A DNA stretch of 37,853 nucleotides, taken from positions 1-37,853 of the forward strand of contig DASYRL010000147.1 in the NCBI GenBank assembly GCA_036004445.1, written 5' to 3'. The notes beneath the pieces were generated by a model. The model was not told the DNA's origin. It searched no databases and saw only the letters and a list, made by a program, of their open reading frames with translations. Position 1 is the stretch's first letter. Each line of letters begins with the position of its first letter. Of the stretch, positions 22,323 to 30,477 are shown piece by piece. A program made the translations under genes and the position numbers. This DNA is from DASXUC01 sp036004445 (GTDB lineage: Bacteria > Sysuimicrobiota > Sysuimicrobiia > Sysuimicrobiales > Kaftiobacteriaceae).

Positions 22323-23825
22323 ATGCTAAACCCCTCCCGGGGTCGCGCCGTCAGACTCCGCAGAATGGCCGAGCCGTCGCTGCGGAAATTTCAACCCTCG
22401 GCGAGCACTCCGTGGAATCGCGCCAAGGCCGCGCACCTGCTGAGCCGGGCCGGCTTCGGCGGGTCGCCGGACGAGATCGACCGGCTGGCCGCCATTCCGT
22501 TTCCGGCCGCCGTCGACAGCCTGCTGAACTTCGAGTCCGTCCCCGACGCAGACTTTCCCGCCATCGACTTCTCTGAAATCCGAGAGCTGTACGCGGAACT
22601 GTTTCGCCTGCGGCAGTCGCGGGCCGGCGAGCAGGCCCTGCGCCAGCAGAACCAGCGCATCATCCGCGCCAACCTCCAGAAGTTCCAGGACATCCGCGCA
22701 GCCTGGGTCACCCGCATGATCCAGACCCGGCGCCCCCTGGAGGAACGCCTGGTCCTGTTCTGGCACGGTCTGCTCGTGTCCGGGCTGCCGGAGGTCCGCA
22801 ACGCCGAGCACATGGCGATGCAGCTGGACCTGTTCCGCCGGTCGGCGGCCGGCAATTTCAAGCAGCTCATCCTGGACATCTCCCGCGATCCGGCCATGCT
22901 CGGCTACCTCGACAACGACACCAACCGGCGGGGACGGCCAAATGAGAACTATGCCCGCGAATTGATGGAACTGTTTACGCTTGGTGTCGGCAACTACACC
23001 GAGGCCGACGTGAAAGAGTCGGCGCGCGCGTTCACCGGCTGGACGTTCGCCGGCAACCAATTCGTCTTCCAGCGCAACCAGCATGACGACGGGCAGAAGA
23101 CGTTTCTGGGACGTACCGGCAACTTCGATGGCACCGACGTCATCGACATCATCTTCGAACAGCCCGCAGCCGCGCGGCACTTGAGCCGAAAGCTCTTCGA
23201 GCATTTCGTCTATCTGGGTCCGGAAGAGGCCGTGGTTAACGAACTGGCGGAAATCTTCAAACGCACGAATTGGGACGTCAAGTCGGTCCTCCGCGCGATC
23301 TTCCAGTCTGACCTCTTCTACTCGGAGAAGGCGCTGCGCTCGCAGATCAAGAGCCCGGTGCGGCTGGTCATCGGCGCGGTCCGGGCGACCGGAGCGCGGA
23401 TCCCCGAGCCGGGGCTGGTGCGGGCGATGGACCTGATGGGCCAGGCGCTGCTGTATCCGCCCAACGTCGGCGGCTGGCCCGCGGGCAGGGGCTGGATCAA
23501 TACCGCCACCATCCTCGTCCGCTACAACTTCAGCAACCTGCTGCTGGGCGGCGCGATGCCGGGCGTGGGCGGCCGCCGGCAGGCGCCGGCGCGGATCGAC
23601 TGGCTCGACGCCTCGAAAGCGAAGACGTGCGGGGACGTCATCGACCAGCTGGCCGACCGGCTGCTGAACGCCCCGCTGGATGCGCGCCGCCGCTGGGGGC
23701 TGCTGCGCGCGCTGGGCACCAACCGCGAAGATGAGCCCTTCGTCCTCGACGGTGAGCGCACCCAGCAGCAGCTGCGCAGCGCGGTGCATCTGGTGATGAG
23801 CATGCCAGAGTACCAGCTGAGCTAA
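22323..23825 (+). CDS. DUF1800 family protein
   Basis: The 500-aa product has the DUF1800 opening AAHLLSRAGFGGSPDEIDRL, then FWHGLLVSGL, ENYARELMELFTLGVGNYTE (about residues 206-225), ARAFTGWTF and the late NVGGWPAGRGWINTATIL. Known: DUF1800 proteins are nearly always encoded beside a DUF1501 protein in Bacteria; the pair has no agreed function, and exported or surface polysaccharide-related roles have been suggested. No signal peptide is obvious. Start: ATG 22323 is listed; ATG 22365 is also possible and would shorten the N-terminus by 14 residues. The DUF1501 partner follows after 144 bases. Confidence 0.92.
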   Translation: MLNPSRGRAVRLRRMAEPSLRKFQPSASTPWNRAKAAHLLSRAGFGGSPDEIDRLAAIPFPAAVDSLLNFESVPDADFPAIDFSEIRELYAELFRLRQSRAGEQALRQQNQRIIRANLQKFQDIRAAWVTRMIQTRRPLEERLVLFWHGLLVSGLPEVRNAEHMAMQLDLFRRSAAGNFKQLILDISRDPAMLGYLDNDTNRRGRPNENYARELMELFTLGVGNYTEADVKESARAFTGWTFAGNQFVFQRNQHDDGQKTFLGRTGNFDGTDVIDIIFEQPAAARHLSRKLFEHFVYLGPEEAVVNELAEIFKRTNWDVKSVLRAIFQSDLFYSEKALRSQIKSPVRLVIGAVRATGARIPEPGLVRAMDLMGQALLYPPNVGGWPAGRGWINTATILVRYNFSNLLLGGAMPGVGGRRQAPARIDWLDASKAKTCGDVIDQLADRLLNAPLDARRRWGLLRALGTNREDEPFVLDGERTQQQLRSAVHLVMSMPEYQLS

Positions 23826-23828
23826 CTA

Positions 23829-23942
23829 CGGGAACAGGGAACAGGGATCAGGGATCAGGCGAGATGGAAAATCGAACGAAGCTGAAAGCGGTCAGCAGGG
23901 GAAACGATCTTGCCGTTCCCTGTTCCCGGTTCCCTGTTCCCG
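23829..23942. repeat. Opposed GGGAACA arrays between DUF1800 and DUF1501
   Basis: The left array (23829-23861) contains GGGAACA twice and GGGATCA twice; the right array (23914-23942) is the reverse complement of a GGGAACA/GGGAACC series. The outer 14 bases match perfectly. The 52-base loop between them includes AT-richer sequence. It lies inside an apparent operon, so it may process or partly terminate the message. Confidence 0.85.
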
Positions 23943-23969
23943 CCTTTCGGCGATAGAAGGAGTGTAGCA

Positions 23970-25238
23970 ATGACCCAGGGGATGACCCGCCGAGAGTTCC
24001 TCCGCAAGGGGCTCACCATGGTGACCGTGGGCGTGACCGCGCCGGCGTTCATCACCCGTACGGCCCTGGCGATGAACAATCCGTGGGACGTCGCGCAGGT
24101 CACCAGCCAGCCGGGAATCCCCGACGACCGCGTCCTCGTCGTCGTCCAGCTGGGCGGCGGCAATGACGGCCTGAACACCGTGATTCCCCTCGGCAACGAC
24201 GCGTACTACCGCGCGCGCCCGAACCTTGCGATCCCGCAGAAGGAGGTGCTGCGCGTCAGTGATGACCTCGGGTTCCACCCCAACCTCGCGGGATTGAAGG
24301 GTCTCTACGACCAGGGCGCGATGGCGATCGTGCAGGGCGTCGGCTATCCGAATCCCAGCCGGTCCCACTTCAAGTCCATGGAGATCTGGCACACTGCCGA
24401 TCCGGAAGGACGCGTCGTGCGCTACGGGTGGGTAGGCCGCTACTTTGACAGCAAGTGTCCGGTCTGCGAGCAGCCCACCGTCGGCGTCAACGTCGGTTCG
24501 TCGATGCCCCTGGCGATGCAGGCGGAGAGTGGGATGGGCGTGAGTCTGGAGACGCCGGAGGCGTTCCAGTGGACGCCGACGATCGGCGGGTTGGGCGAGC
24601 GCGAGGAACAGGAACTCTTCCGCCTGCTCAACGCCCCGGCGCCGGGCGCCAACGAGCCGGGTACGGTGGACTTCCTCCGCCACACCGCGATGAACGCGTT
24701 CGTGTCGACCGCGCAGGTGCGCGGCGCCGTCAGCGCCTACAAGGGATCGGTCGACTACGCGAACAACCGCTTCGCTTACAGCATGAAACTCATCGCGCAG
24801 ATGATCGCCGGCAAACTGCCGACGAAAGTCTACTACGCCAACATGACCGGGTTCGACACGCATGCCGCCCAGCGTGGAGCGCACGAGAACCTGCTCACGC
24901 AGTTCGCCGAGGGCGTCGCGTCGTTCTACAAGGATCTGGAAGCCCAGGGGAACGCCGACCGCGTGCTCGTCCTGGCGTTCTCCGAGTTCGGCCGCCGGGT
25001 CGGCGAGAACGGCAGCGGCGGCACCGACCACGGCACCGCGGCGCCGATGTTCCTGTTCGGAAAAGGGCTGAAGGGCGGGCTCTACGGGCGCCAGCCCAGC
25101 CTGACCGATCTCACCGACGGCGACCTGAAGCACGTCGTCGACTTCCGCTCCGTCTACGCCACCGTCCTTGATCGATGGTTGGGCGCCGATCCCGCGAAAA
25201 TCCTCGGCTACAACTTCGACCGGCTCGGCTTCATCTAA
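23970..25238 (+). CDS. DUF1501 family protein with Tat signal
   Basis: The 422-aa product starts MTQGMTRREFLRKGLTMVTV: a twin-arginine motif (RREFLRK) before a hydrophobic stretch, so export by Tat is expected. DUF1501 features follow: VVVQLGGGNDGLNTVIPLGN (about 50-69), SRSHFKSMEIWHTA, MTGFDTHAAQ and LAFSEFGRRVGENGSGGTDH. Known: the fold is related to alkaline phosphatase/sulfatase-like proteins and metal ligands are suggested; activity is unproven. Start ATG 23970 is fixed by AAGGAG 9 bases upstream; the frame is open further upstream through a repeat array that is not protein-like. Confidence 0.94.
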   Translation: MTQGMTRREFLRKGLTMVTVGVTAPAFITRTALAMNNPWDVAQVTSQPGIPDDRVLVVVQLGGGNDGLNTVIPLGNDAYYRARPNLAIPQKEVLRVSDDLGFHPNLAGLKGLYDQGAMAIVQGVGYPNPSRSHFKSMEIWHTADPEGRVVRYGWVGRYFDSKCPVCEQPTVGVNVGSSMPLAMQAESGMGVSLETPEAFQWTPTIGGLGEREEQELFRLLNAPAPGANEPGTVDFLRHTAMNAFVSTAQVRGAVSAYKGSVDYANNRFAYSMKLIAQMIAGKLPTKVYYANMTGFDTHAAQRGAHENLLTQFAEGVASFYKDLEAQGNADRVLVLAFSEFGRRVGENGSGGTDHGTAAPMFLFGKGLKGGLYGRQPSLTDLTDGDLKHVVDFRSVYATVLDRWLGADPAKILGYNFDRLGFI

Positions 25239-25275
25239 GGGACAGGAACCGGGCACAGGGAACCGGGAACGGTAA
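25239..25275. repeat. Single-arm GGGAACC repeat array after DUF1501
   Basis: Four imperfect 7-8 base units (GGGACAGGAACC, GGGCACA, GGGAACC, GGGAACG) directly follow the DUF1501 stop. No opposing arm is present. Same family as the arrays at 22.2 and 23.8 kb. Confidence 0.6.
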
Positions 25276-25286
25276 GAGCGAAGATT

Positions 25287-25315
25287 CAGGCCTGCCGATC
25301 TGTTTGGCAGGCCTG
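25287..25315 (+). terminator. Perfect 10-bp hairpin between DUF1501 and the IMPase gene
   Basis: CAGGCCTGCC (25287-25296), a 9-base loop and GGCAGGCCTG (25306-25315) form a perfect stem, then CATTGTTGG. It lies 48 bases after the DUF1501 stop and 25 bases before the next start. Terminator is the simplest reading; a leader element of the next gene is possible. Confidence 0.5.
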
Positions 25316-25340
25316 CATTGTTGGCCCATGGAGGGATGTA

Positions 25341-26126
25341 GTGTCCGATTTTGTTGCCGTAGCCGAACGGGCGGCCCGCGACGCGGGCGAGATCCTCGCG
25401 GCTATGCTGCCCGAAACGCAGGTGGTCAAGCAAGTCACCTTCAAGCGGAATCCCACCGACCTGGTGACGCGGGCCGACCGGGAAGCGGAGGACATCATCG
25501 TGCGCGCCCTGCGCGCGGCTTTTCCTTCTCACGGAATCCTCGGTGAGGAAGGGACGAAGCACGCCGGCGATGACTACCAGTGGTTCATCGATCCCCTCGA
25601 CGGGACCACGAATTTCGCCCACGGCCTTCCACTCTTCGCCGTGTCGATCGGTCTCGCGCTGCGGGGTCAGGTCGTCGCGGGGGTCGTCTACCACCCGCCG
25701 TCCGAGGAAATGTTCATCGCCGAACGGGGAAGCGGCGCGAACCTCCGGCAGGATGGAAGCCAGCTGGCGCTTCAGGTCTCAGAGATCGCGGCGGTGGCCG
25801 ACGCGGTCGTGGCCACGGGGCTGCCCTACGACATCCGCGAGACCGGCCGCAACACCGCCCAAATCGCCGCCCTCACGCGTGTCGCCCAGGAAGTCCGGAT
25901 CCTCGGCGCAGCAGCTCTTCATCTGGCCTACGTCGCCGCCGGGCGGCTGGAAGGCTTTTGGGAACCCGGACTCAACCCGTGGGACATTGCCGCCGGGAGT
26001 CTGCTGGTGGAAGAAGCCGGCGGCCGGGTCGGCGACATGAAGGGTCGCCCTTTTGAGGTCAACTGTTCGGACGTGCTCGCCACGAACGGCCGGGTTCATC
26101 AAGAGATGCTGGCCTTACTGAGTTAA
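25341..26126 (+). CDS. suhB: Inositol monophosphatase family protein
   Basis: The 261-aa product has the metal-binding motifs of the inositol monophosphatase superfamily: GEEGTKHAG (about residues 69-77), IDPLDGTTNFAHGLP (about 86-100) and the C-terminal NPWDIAAGSLLVEEAGGRVG. Known: these Mg-dependent enzymes remove phosphate from inositol phosphate and related sugars or nucleotides; SuhB also takes part in rRNA transcription complexes. The exact substrate (inositol phosphate, histidinol phosphate or PAP) cannot be settled by sequence alone. The start is GTG 25341 with GGAGGG 6-7 bases upstream. Confidence 0.92.
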   Translation: MSDFVAVAERAARDAGEILAAMLPETQVVKQVTFKRNPTDLVTRADREAEDIIVRALRAAFPSHGILGEEGTKHAGDDYQWFIDPLDGTTNFAHGLPLFAVSIGLALRGQVVAGVVYHPPSEEMFIAERGSGANLRQDGSQLALQVSEIAAVADAVVATGLPYDIRETGRNTAQIAALTRVAQEVRILGAAALHLAYVAAGRLEGFWEPGLNPWDIAAGSLLVEEAGGRVGDMKGRPFEVNCSDVLATNGRVHQEMLALLS

Positions 26127-26188
26127 CGCCGACCCGAAGGTTGTTCTAGAGCCAACCCAACGGGATGCGTTTCCAGAGAGCTGCGACG

Positions 26189-26446
26189 CTAGCGAACGAG
26201 GTCTCGCAGAAGGGGGATGAGGATCGATCCCAGGATGAGCGTGAGGAGCCAGTAAAACTGGTTCGTTATCTGGCGGCGGAGTTCTGCCTGGTCGGAGTGC
26301 ACGTCCGAGCGAAGCGCCACGACTTCCCCCCGCACCGAGCCGATTTCTGCGACCAAACGCTGCTCCAGTACGCCGAGCCGCTCGTTGATTTGTTCGTAGG
26401 CGCCCTCAAGCCGGGGCATGCGGATTTCGGTCGGTTCGGCTGCCAT
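26189..26446 (-). CDS. Small membrane-anchored coiled-coil protein
   Basis: The 85-aa product has a long amphipathic helix with heptad pattern (GAYEQINERLGVLEQRLVAE, then VRGEVVALRSDVHSDQAEL) followed by one C-terminal membrane helix (FYWLLTLILGSILIPLL) and a short basic end. Such tail-anchored coiled coils are common in bacteria and unnamed; they resemble haemolysin XhlA-like or DUF1640-like proteins. Start: ATG 26446 is chosen because the coiled coil begins soon after; ATG 26491 is an in-frame alternative. It is convergent with the IMPase gene (62-base gap) and divergent from the exported-protein run. Confidence 0.75.
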   Translation of the reverse strand: MAAEPTEIRMPRLEGAYEQINERLGVLEQRLVAEIGSVRGEVVALRSDVHSDQAELRRQITNQFYWLLTLILGSILIPLLRDLVR

Positions 26447-26587
26447 CGGGCCGATGATACCACGACTGAATGCGATTCCGCCCCAGCCCATCAGCTGATC
26501 CTATGCGTTTCTTTGTCCCACAAGGTTTTGATCGGTAATCGTGTAAATTGGGAGGTCATACCCTTCCGCAGAAGAGGAGATCGCCTG

Positions 26588-27010
26588 ATGAACCCCGTGC
26601 GCCTGCTACTCGTGGTCGTGATGGCATCGCTTGTGATATCGGGTTCTGCCACGTCTCAGACCGCGGCGGCCGGGAAACCGCGTGTGACCCAGGTCGTTCT
26701 TACCGACGTCGTGGACGGGACGCAGAACAAAACCCTCTTTGGGACCACCACGCCGTCCATCTATGCCTACTTCTGGTTGGACCAGGTGCCGAGCAACACG
26801 ACGCTGACGTGTGTCTGGGTCGCCGAGAAGACGGCGGTCGCGGCTCCAAACTATCAGATTGACCGAGTGGAGTTGAAAGTGGGCGGTCTGATCAACCGCG
26901 GGCAATGCTCGCTCTCCAAACCGACGAACAACTGGCCGGCGGGCGACTACCGGCTCGACATCTACCTGGGGACAGAGGTCTCCGCCGGGGCCCGCTTCCG
27001 GATCAGGTAA
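26588..27010 (+). CDS. Small exported beta-rich protein
   Basis: The 140-aa product has a signal peptide (MNPVRLLLVVVMASLVISGS) and a beta-rich mature part with a Cys pair (in TLTCVWVAE and NRGQCSLSK) that could form a disulfide. The segment NNWPAGDYRLDIYLGTEV near the C-terminus is typical of small beta-sandwich domains that end exported or lipoprotein modules. No family assigned. Start: ATG 26588 is fixed by GAGGAGA 9-10 bases upstream; the open frame upstream is antisense to the coiled-coil gene. Its stop overlaps the metallophosphatase start by one base (TAATG), so the two are translationally coupled. Confidence 0.82.
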   Translation: MNPVRLLLVVVMASLVISGSATSQTAAAGKPRVTQVVLTDVVDGTQNKTLFGTTTPSIYAYFWLDQVPSNTTLTCVWVAEKTAVAAPNYQIDRVELKVGGLINRGQCSLSKPTNNWPAGDYRLDIYLGTEVSAGARFRIR

Positions 27011-28269
27011 TGAGCTTGCGGGGGTCTGTCCCGCTCTTGGGAATACTGGTCCTCGTCGGCGCAGCCATCGTCGGCCCGACCGCTGCACAGCCGCTGCCGC
27101 TGGCCGCCTGGACGCAGATCGGCCCCGGGGGAAGCGTCATCGCCCGGGCGGTGACCAGCGGCGCCTGCCCGAGTGGTCTGGTTGCCGGGCGGTCGCGGCC
27201 GATGGAGATCCGCGCGCCGGCGGCGCCCAATTTCCCGGTGACGGCGTGCGAGCTCGTCCTGGGACCGAAGCCGGCGGCGTTCTCGGTGGCCGGTGCCCCG
27301 GTCCCTCGAGCTGCGGTCCGAAAGATCGTTGTGGTGGGGGACACCGGCTGCCGGATCAAGCAGTTGAAGAAGCGGGTCGAATTCCAGGCCTGCAACGACC
27401 CTGCGCAGTGGCCATGGGCGACGATCGCAGCCAGCGCGGCAGCATGGGGTCCCGATCTGGTCATCCACGTGGGTGACCTCCTCTACCGTGAGGTCGCGTG
27501 TCCCGCCGGGCAGAGCGGGTGTGCGAACTCCCCGTGGGGGTATAACTGGACGACGAACAACGTGGACTTCTTCATCCCGGCCAAGCCGCTGCTCGCCGCG
27601 GCGCCCTGGATCTTCGTGCGCGGCGACCACGAGGCGTGCGGGCGCAACGGGGCCGCCTGGTTCATGTTCTTCGACCCGCGCCCCCGTTCTGGAGCGTGCC
27701 TGGCTTTCACCGGTCCCTACAACGTACCCCTCGGGAACCAAGACGTGGTGGTGCTCGACTCGTCGGGCGCCGGCGACGATCAGGTCAACGCGGGACAGGT
27801 CGGGACGTATGCCCAACAGTTCAAGGCGTCCGGGCAGCTCATTGCGCGCACCGGCTGGCTGCTCTCACACAAGCCGGTGTGGGGCATCTTCAAGCGGAAC
27901 AAGAAGGGCCAGGTCTTCAGTGACAATCCCACGCTGGCGGCCGCGGCGGCGCAGGCGCTTCCGGCATCGGTGCAGATGGTGCTTTCCGGCCACATCCACT
28001 TCCTGCAAGTGCTCACGTATGTGGGGCGCCCTCCCCAGGTCGTGGTCGGCAACAGCGGTACCCTTCGGATCCCCGCTGTGAAGGGACCATTAGCAGGGAC
28101 GAGCGTTGCCGGCACCCCGGTGGCCTCAGGACGGGTGCTTGAAGAGTTTGGCTTCCTCACTCTTCAGGCGATATCGGGAGGGTGGCAAGTCACCGCCCGT
28201 GATCGTCGGGGCGCGCCCTTGATGCAGTGCACCCTCATCGGGCGCGTCCTCGCTTGCCCGCCTCAGTAG
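27010..28269 (+). CDS. Exported calcineurin-like metallophosphatase
   Basis: The 419-aa product has a signal peptide (about 1-26, ending PTAAQ) and a metallophosphatase core from about residue 104: VVVGDTGC (Asp111), LVIHVGDLLY (Asp156), FVRGDHEAC (residues 203-210), LLSHKPVW and VLSGHIHFLQ. The usual GNHE motif reads GDHE here, so the bridging Asn is replaced by Asp206. Several Cys residues suggest disulfides in an exported protein. Known: the family hydrolyses phosphomono- or diesters with two metals. It is coupled to the preceding small exported protein and followed 8 bases later by an epimerase gene. Confidence 0.88.
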   Translation: MSLRGSVPLLGILVLVGAAIVGPTAAQPLPLAAWTQIGPGGSVIARAVTSGACPSGLVAGRSRPMEIRAPAAPNFPVTACELVLGPKPAAFSVAGAPVPRAAVRKIVVVGDTGCRIKQLKKRVEFQACNDPAQWPWATIAASAAAWGPDLVIHVGDLLYREVACPAGQSGCANSPWGYNWTTNNVDFFIPAKPLLAAAPWIFVRGDHEACGRNGAAWFMFFDPRPRSGACLAFTGPYNVPLGNQDVVVLDSSGAGDDQVNAGQVGTYAQQFKASGQLIARTGWLLSHKPVWGIFKRNKKGQVFSDNPTLAAAAAQALPASVQMVLSGHIHFLQVLTYVGRPPQVVVGNSGTLRIPAVKGPLAGTSVAGTPVASGRVLEEFGFLTLQAISGGWQVTARDRRGAPLMQCTLIGRVLACPPQ

Positions 28270-28277
28270 GCGCTCCG

Positions 28278-29279
28278 GTGCGCTACTTTGTGACGGGCGC
28301 CACGGGGTTCATCGGCGGGCGGCTCGCGCGCCGATTGGCTGCCGATGGACACGAGGTGACGGCTCTCGTCCGCAACCCGGCGGCTGCGAGCGGCCTCGCC
28401 GCCACAGGCACTCGGCTTCATCCCGGCGACATTACCGACAGAGCGAGTATGGCCGACGGCATGCGCGGTGCCGACGGAGTCTTCCACGTCGCTGGCTGGT
28501 ACAAGATTGGCGTGCGCGATCCGAGCCCGGGCATCCGCATCAATGTGGATGGCACGCGCAACGTCCTGGAAATGGCGCGCGACCTCGGCATCCCTAAGAC
28601 CGTCTACACCAGCACGCTGGCCGTCTTCTCAGACACCGGGGGCCGGGTCGTCGACGAGACGTACCGGCACGACGGGCCGTGGCTCTCTGAATACGACCGC
28701 ACGAAGTGGCTGGCTCACTATGAGGTCGCCGAGCCCATGGTGCAGGCAGGGCTCCCCCTGGTCGTCGTGCAGCCGGGAATTGTGTACGGACCCGGGGATA
28801 CCAGCACCATGCGGGCCACACTGATACGGTATCTGGCCCGGCGGCTTCCGGTCATCCCAAAGGACACCGGCTACTGCTGGGGCCACGTGGACGACACCGT
28901 AGGTGGGCACGTGCGTGCGATGGAAATGGGACGGACCGGAGAGTCCTACATCATTGCCGGACCGCCCCACACGCTGATCGACGCGCTCGCCATCGCTGAG
29001 GAAGTTACTGGAATTTCGGCGCCGCGATGGCACGTGTCGCCTTCGGTAATGCGCGCTCTGTCCGGATTCCTTCAAATGGCAGGACGGGCGGACTTCGCCG
29101 AAGTGCTGCGTGTCGCCGCCGGCGTGACCTACTGGGGCAGCAGCGCCAAGGCTGAGCGCGAATTCGGGTTTCATACGCGGTCGTTACGCGAGGGGTTCCG
29201 TGACACCCTTGCCCACGAGATGCGAATGCTGGGGATCGCCCAGCAGGAGAGCCCCGCGGGCAGACGAACTGGGCGATGA
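28278..29279 (+). CDS. NAD-dependent epimerase/dehydratase (extended SDR)
   Basis: The 333-aa product begins with the Rossmann motif FVTGATGFIGGRLA (TGxxGxxG near residues 6-12), followed by LHPGDITD and the catalytic pair Tyr-x3-Lys in EYDRTKWLAHYEV (about residue 139). VVQPGIVYGPGDTSTM follows as in dihydroflavonol reductase-like and sugar epimerase members. Known: these cytoplasmic enzymes oxidise or reduce sugars, sterols or flavonoid-like ketones with NAD(P). Substrate unknown. The start is GTG 28278; the frame is open 17 codons further upstream inside the previous gene. It is the only non-exported product in this run. Confidence 0.9.
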   Translation: MRYFVTGATGFIGGRLARRLAADGHEVTALVRNPAAASGLAATGTRLHPGDITDRASMADGMRGADGVFHVAGWYKIGVRDPSPGIRINVDGTRNVLEMARDLGIPKTVYTSTLAVFSDTGGRVVDETYRHDGPWLSEYDRTKWLAHYEVAEPMVQAGLPLVVVQPGIVYGPGDTSTMRATLIRYLARRLPVIPKDTGYCWGHVDDTVGGHVRAMEMGRTGESYIIAGPPHTLIDALAIAEEVTGISAPRWHVSPSVMRALSGFLQMAGRADFAEVLRVAAGVTYWGSSAKAEREFGFHTRSLREGFRDTLAHEMRMLGIAQQESPAGRRTGR

Positions 29280-29301
29280 CTTCCAGTCTAGGAGGATTTC
29301 A

Positions 29302-30477
29302 GTGAGAACGATTGCCGTCATCCTGCTTGCCGCACTCGCGATCCTCAGCGTTGCCACCGGCGTCTGGGCCGGCCCGGGCACGGCCTGGGCGCAGTACAAC
29401 CTCGACATCACATTTGATACGTGCATGACACGAAGCACGAACGCGCTGCGGGCGGCGGGGTACGTGAACATTCAGCGCGATGAACGGGCGGTCGCCTCGT
29501 TTGATGGCCCGGTGTCATCCTGGCTGATCTGCTACACACTCACCTCGACAAGAGTCCAGGTGACGATTTTCTCCGCGGCGGATGACTTGCGAGCGGCGAC
29601 AGCGATGCGCGACCGGCTGCTGCAGTTTGTCCTCTCCGGCGCGACGACGCCGGCGCCGCCGAGTCCTCCCACGGCGCCGGGCGGTTGGAGCGGGTGGGAG
29701 AGTCTCGGGGGCATCCTCACCTCCGGTCCCGGGGCCTCGTCGTGGGGGCCCGGTCGCCTCGACGTGTTCGTGCGGGGCACCGACAATGGACTCTGGCACA
29801 GAGCATTTCAAGGCGGGTGGTCAGGCTGGAACGGTCTGGGTGGAATTCTCACGTCCAGCCCGGCGGCCGCGTCCTGGGCTCCCGGTCGCGTGGATGTGTT
29901 CGTCAGAGGCACGGACAACGCCAGCTACCACAAATGGTGGCAGGGCGCCTGGAGCGATTGGGAAAGCCTCGGGGGAGTACTGACGTCCAACACTGCGGTG
30001 GCCGCGTGGGGGCCCGGCCGGCTGGACATCTTCGTCCGGGGTACCGACAACGCGCTGTGGCACAAGTGGTTCCAGGGCGGCTGGAGCGGCTGGGAGAGCC
30101 TCGGCGGGGTGTTGACGTCCGGTCCGGCCGTGGCGGCGTGGGGGCCGGGCCGGCTCGACGTCTTTGTCCGGGGCACCGACAACGCGCTGTGGCACAAGTG
30201 GTTTGCGGGCGGGTGGAGTGATTGGGAAAATCTTGGTGGCGTGTTGACCTCTGATCCCGCCGTTGCCTCATGGGGCGCCGGCCGGCTGGACGTCTTCGTC
30301 CGGGGGACCGACAACGCGCTGTGGCACAAGTGGTTCCAGGGGGGCTGGAGCGGCTGGGAGAGTCTTGGCGGTGTGCTCTCCTCTGAACCGGCCGCGGCCT
30401 CATGGGGTCCCGGGCGGCTAGACGTCTTCGCCCGGGGCACCGACAATGCTCTCTGGCATATCTGGTACCAGAGGTGA
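29302..30477 (+). CDS. Exported six-repeat DUF346/PLL-like lectin
   Basis: The 391-aa product has a signal peptide (to about residue 30), a unique N-terminal domain (about 31-112), a Pro-rich linker (TTPAPPSPPTAP) and six 44-residue repeats from 127 to 390. Each repeat has the form GGWSGWESLGG, then S-x-P, WGPGRLDVFVRGTDN and ALWHKWFQ. Known: DUF346/PLL repeats build beta-propeller lectins such as the fucose-binding Photorhabdus PLL; Trp residues form sugar sites. The N-terminal domain, with two Cys, is not recognised. Start: GTG 29302 with AGGAGG 6 bases upstream. The 3' end overlaps the converging GH3 gene by 60 bases. Confidence 0.88.
   Translation: MRTIAVILLAALAILSVATGVWAGPGTAWAQYNLDITFDTCMTRSTNALRAAGYVNIQRDERAVASFDGPVSSWLICYTLTSTRVQVTIFSAADDLRAATAMRDRLLQFVLSGATTPAPPSPPTAPGGWSGWESLGGILTSGPGASSWGPGRLDVFVRGTDNGLWHRAFQGGWSGWNGLGGILTSSPAAASWAPGRVDVFVRGTDNASYHKWWQGAWSDWESLGGVLTSNTAVAAWGPGRLDIFVRGTDNALWHKWFQGGWSGWESLGGVLTSGPAVAAWGPGRLDVFVRGTDNALWHKWFAGGWSDWENLGGVLTSDPAVASWGAGRLDVFVRGTDNALWHKWFQGGWSGWESLGGVLSSEPAAASWGPGRLDVFARGTDNALWHIWYQR
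29680..30471 (+). repeat. Six tandem 132-base coding repeats
   Basis: The lectin repeats are also similar in DNA, especially copies 3 to 6 (for example GGCACCGACAACGCGCTGTG recurs with few changes). Copies 1 and 2 are more diverged (RAFQ and KWWQ variants). The pattern suggests recent expansion by unequal crossing over of the inner copies. The six units fill residues 127-390 exactly, with one Arg after the last. Confidence 0.9.

Noticed and set aside
22326..25694. Long minus-strand frames opposite DUF1800 and DUF1501
   Set aside because: Both plus-strand genes are unmistakable; minus-strand products are repetitive Arg/Val/Asp strings.
26165..26587. Upstream extension of the small exported protein
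   Set aside because: It would bury the signal peptide and overlaps the coiled-coil gene; a ribosome binding site precedes ATG 26588.
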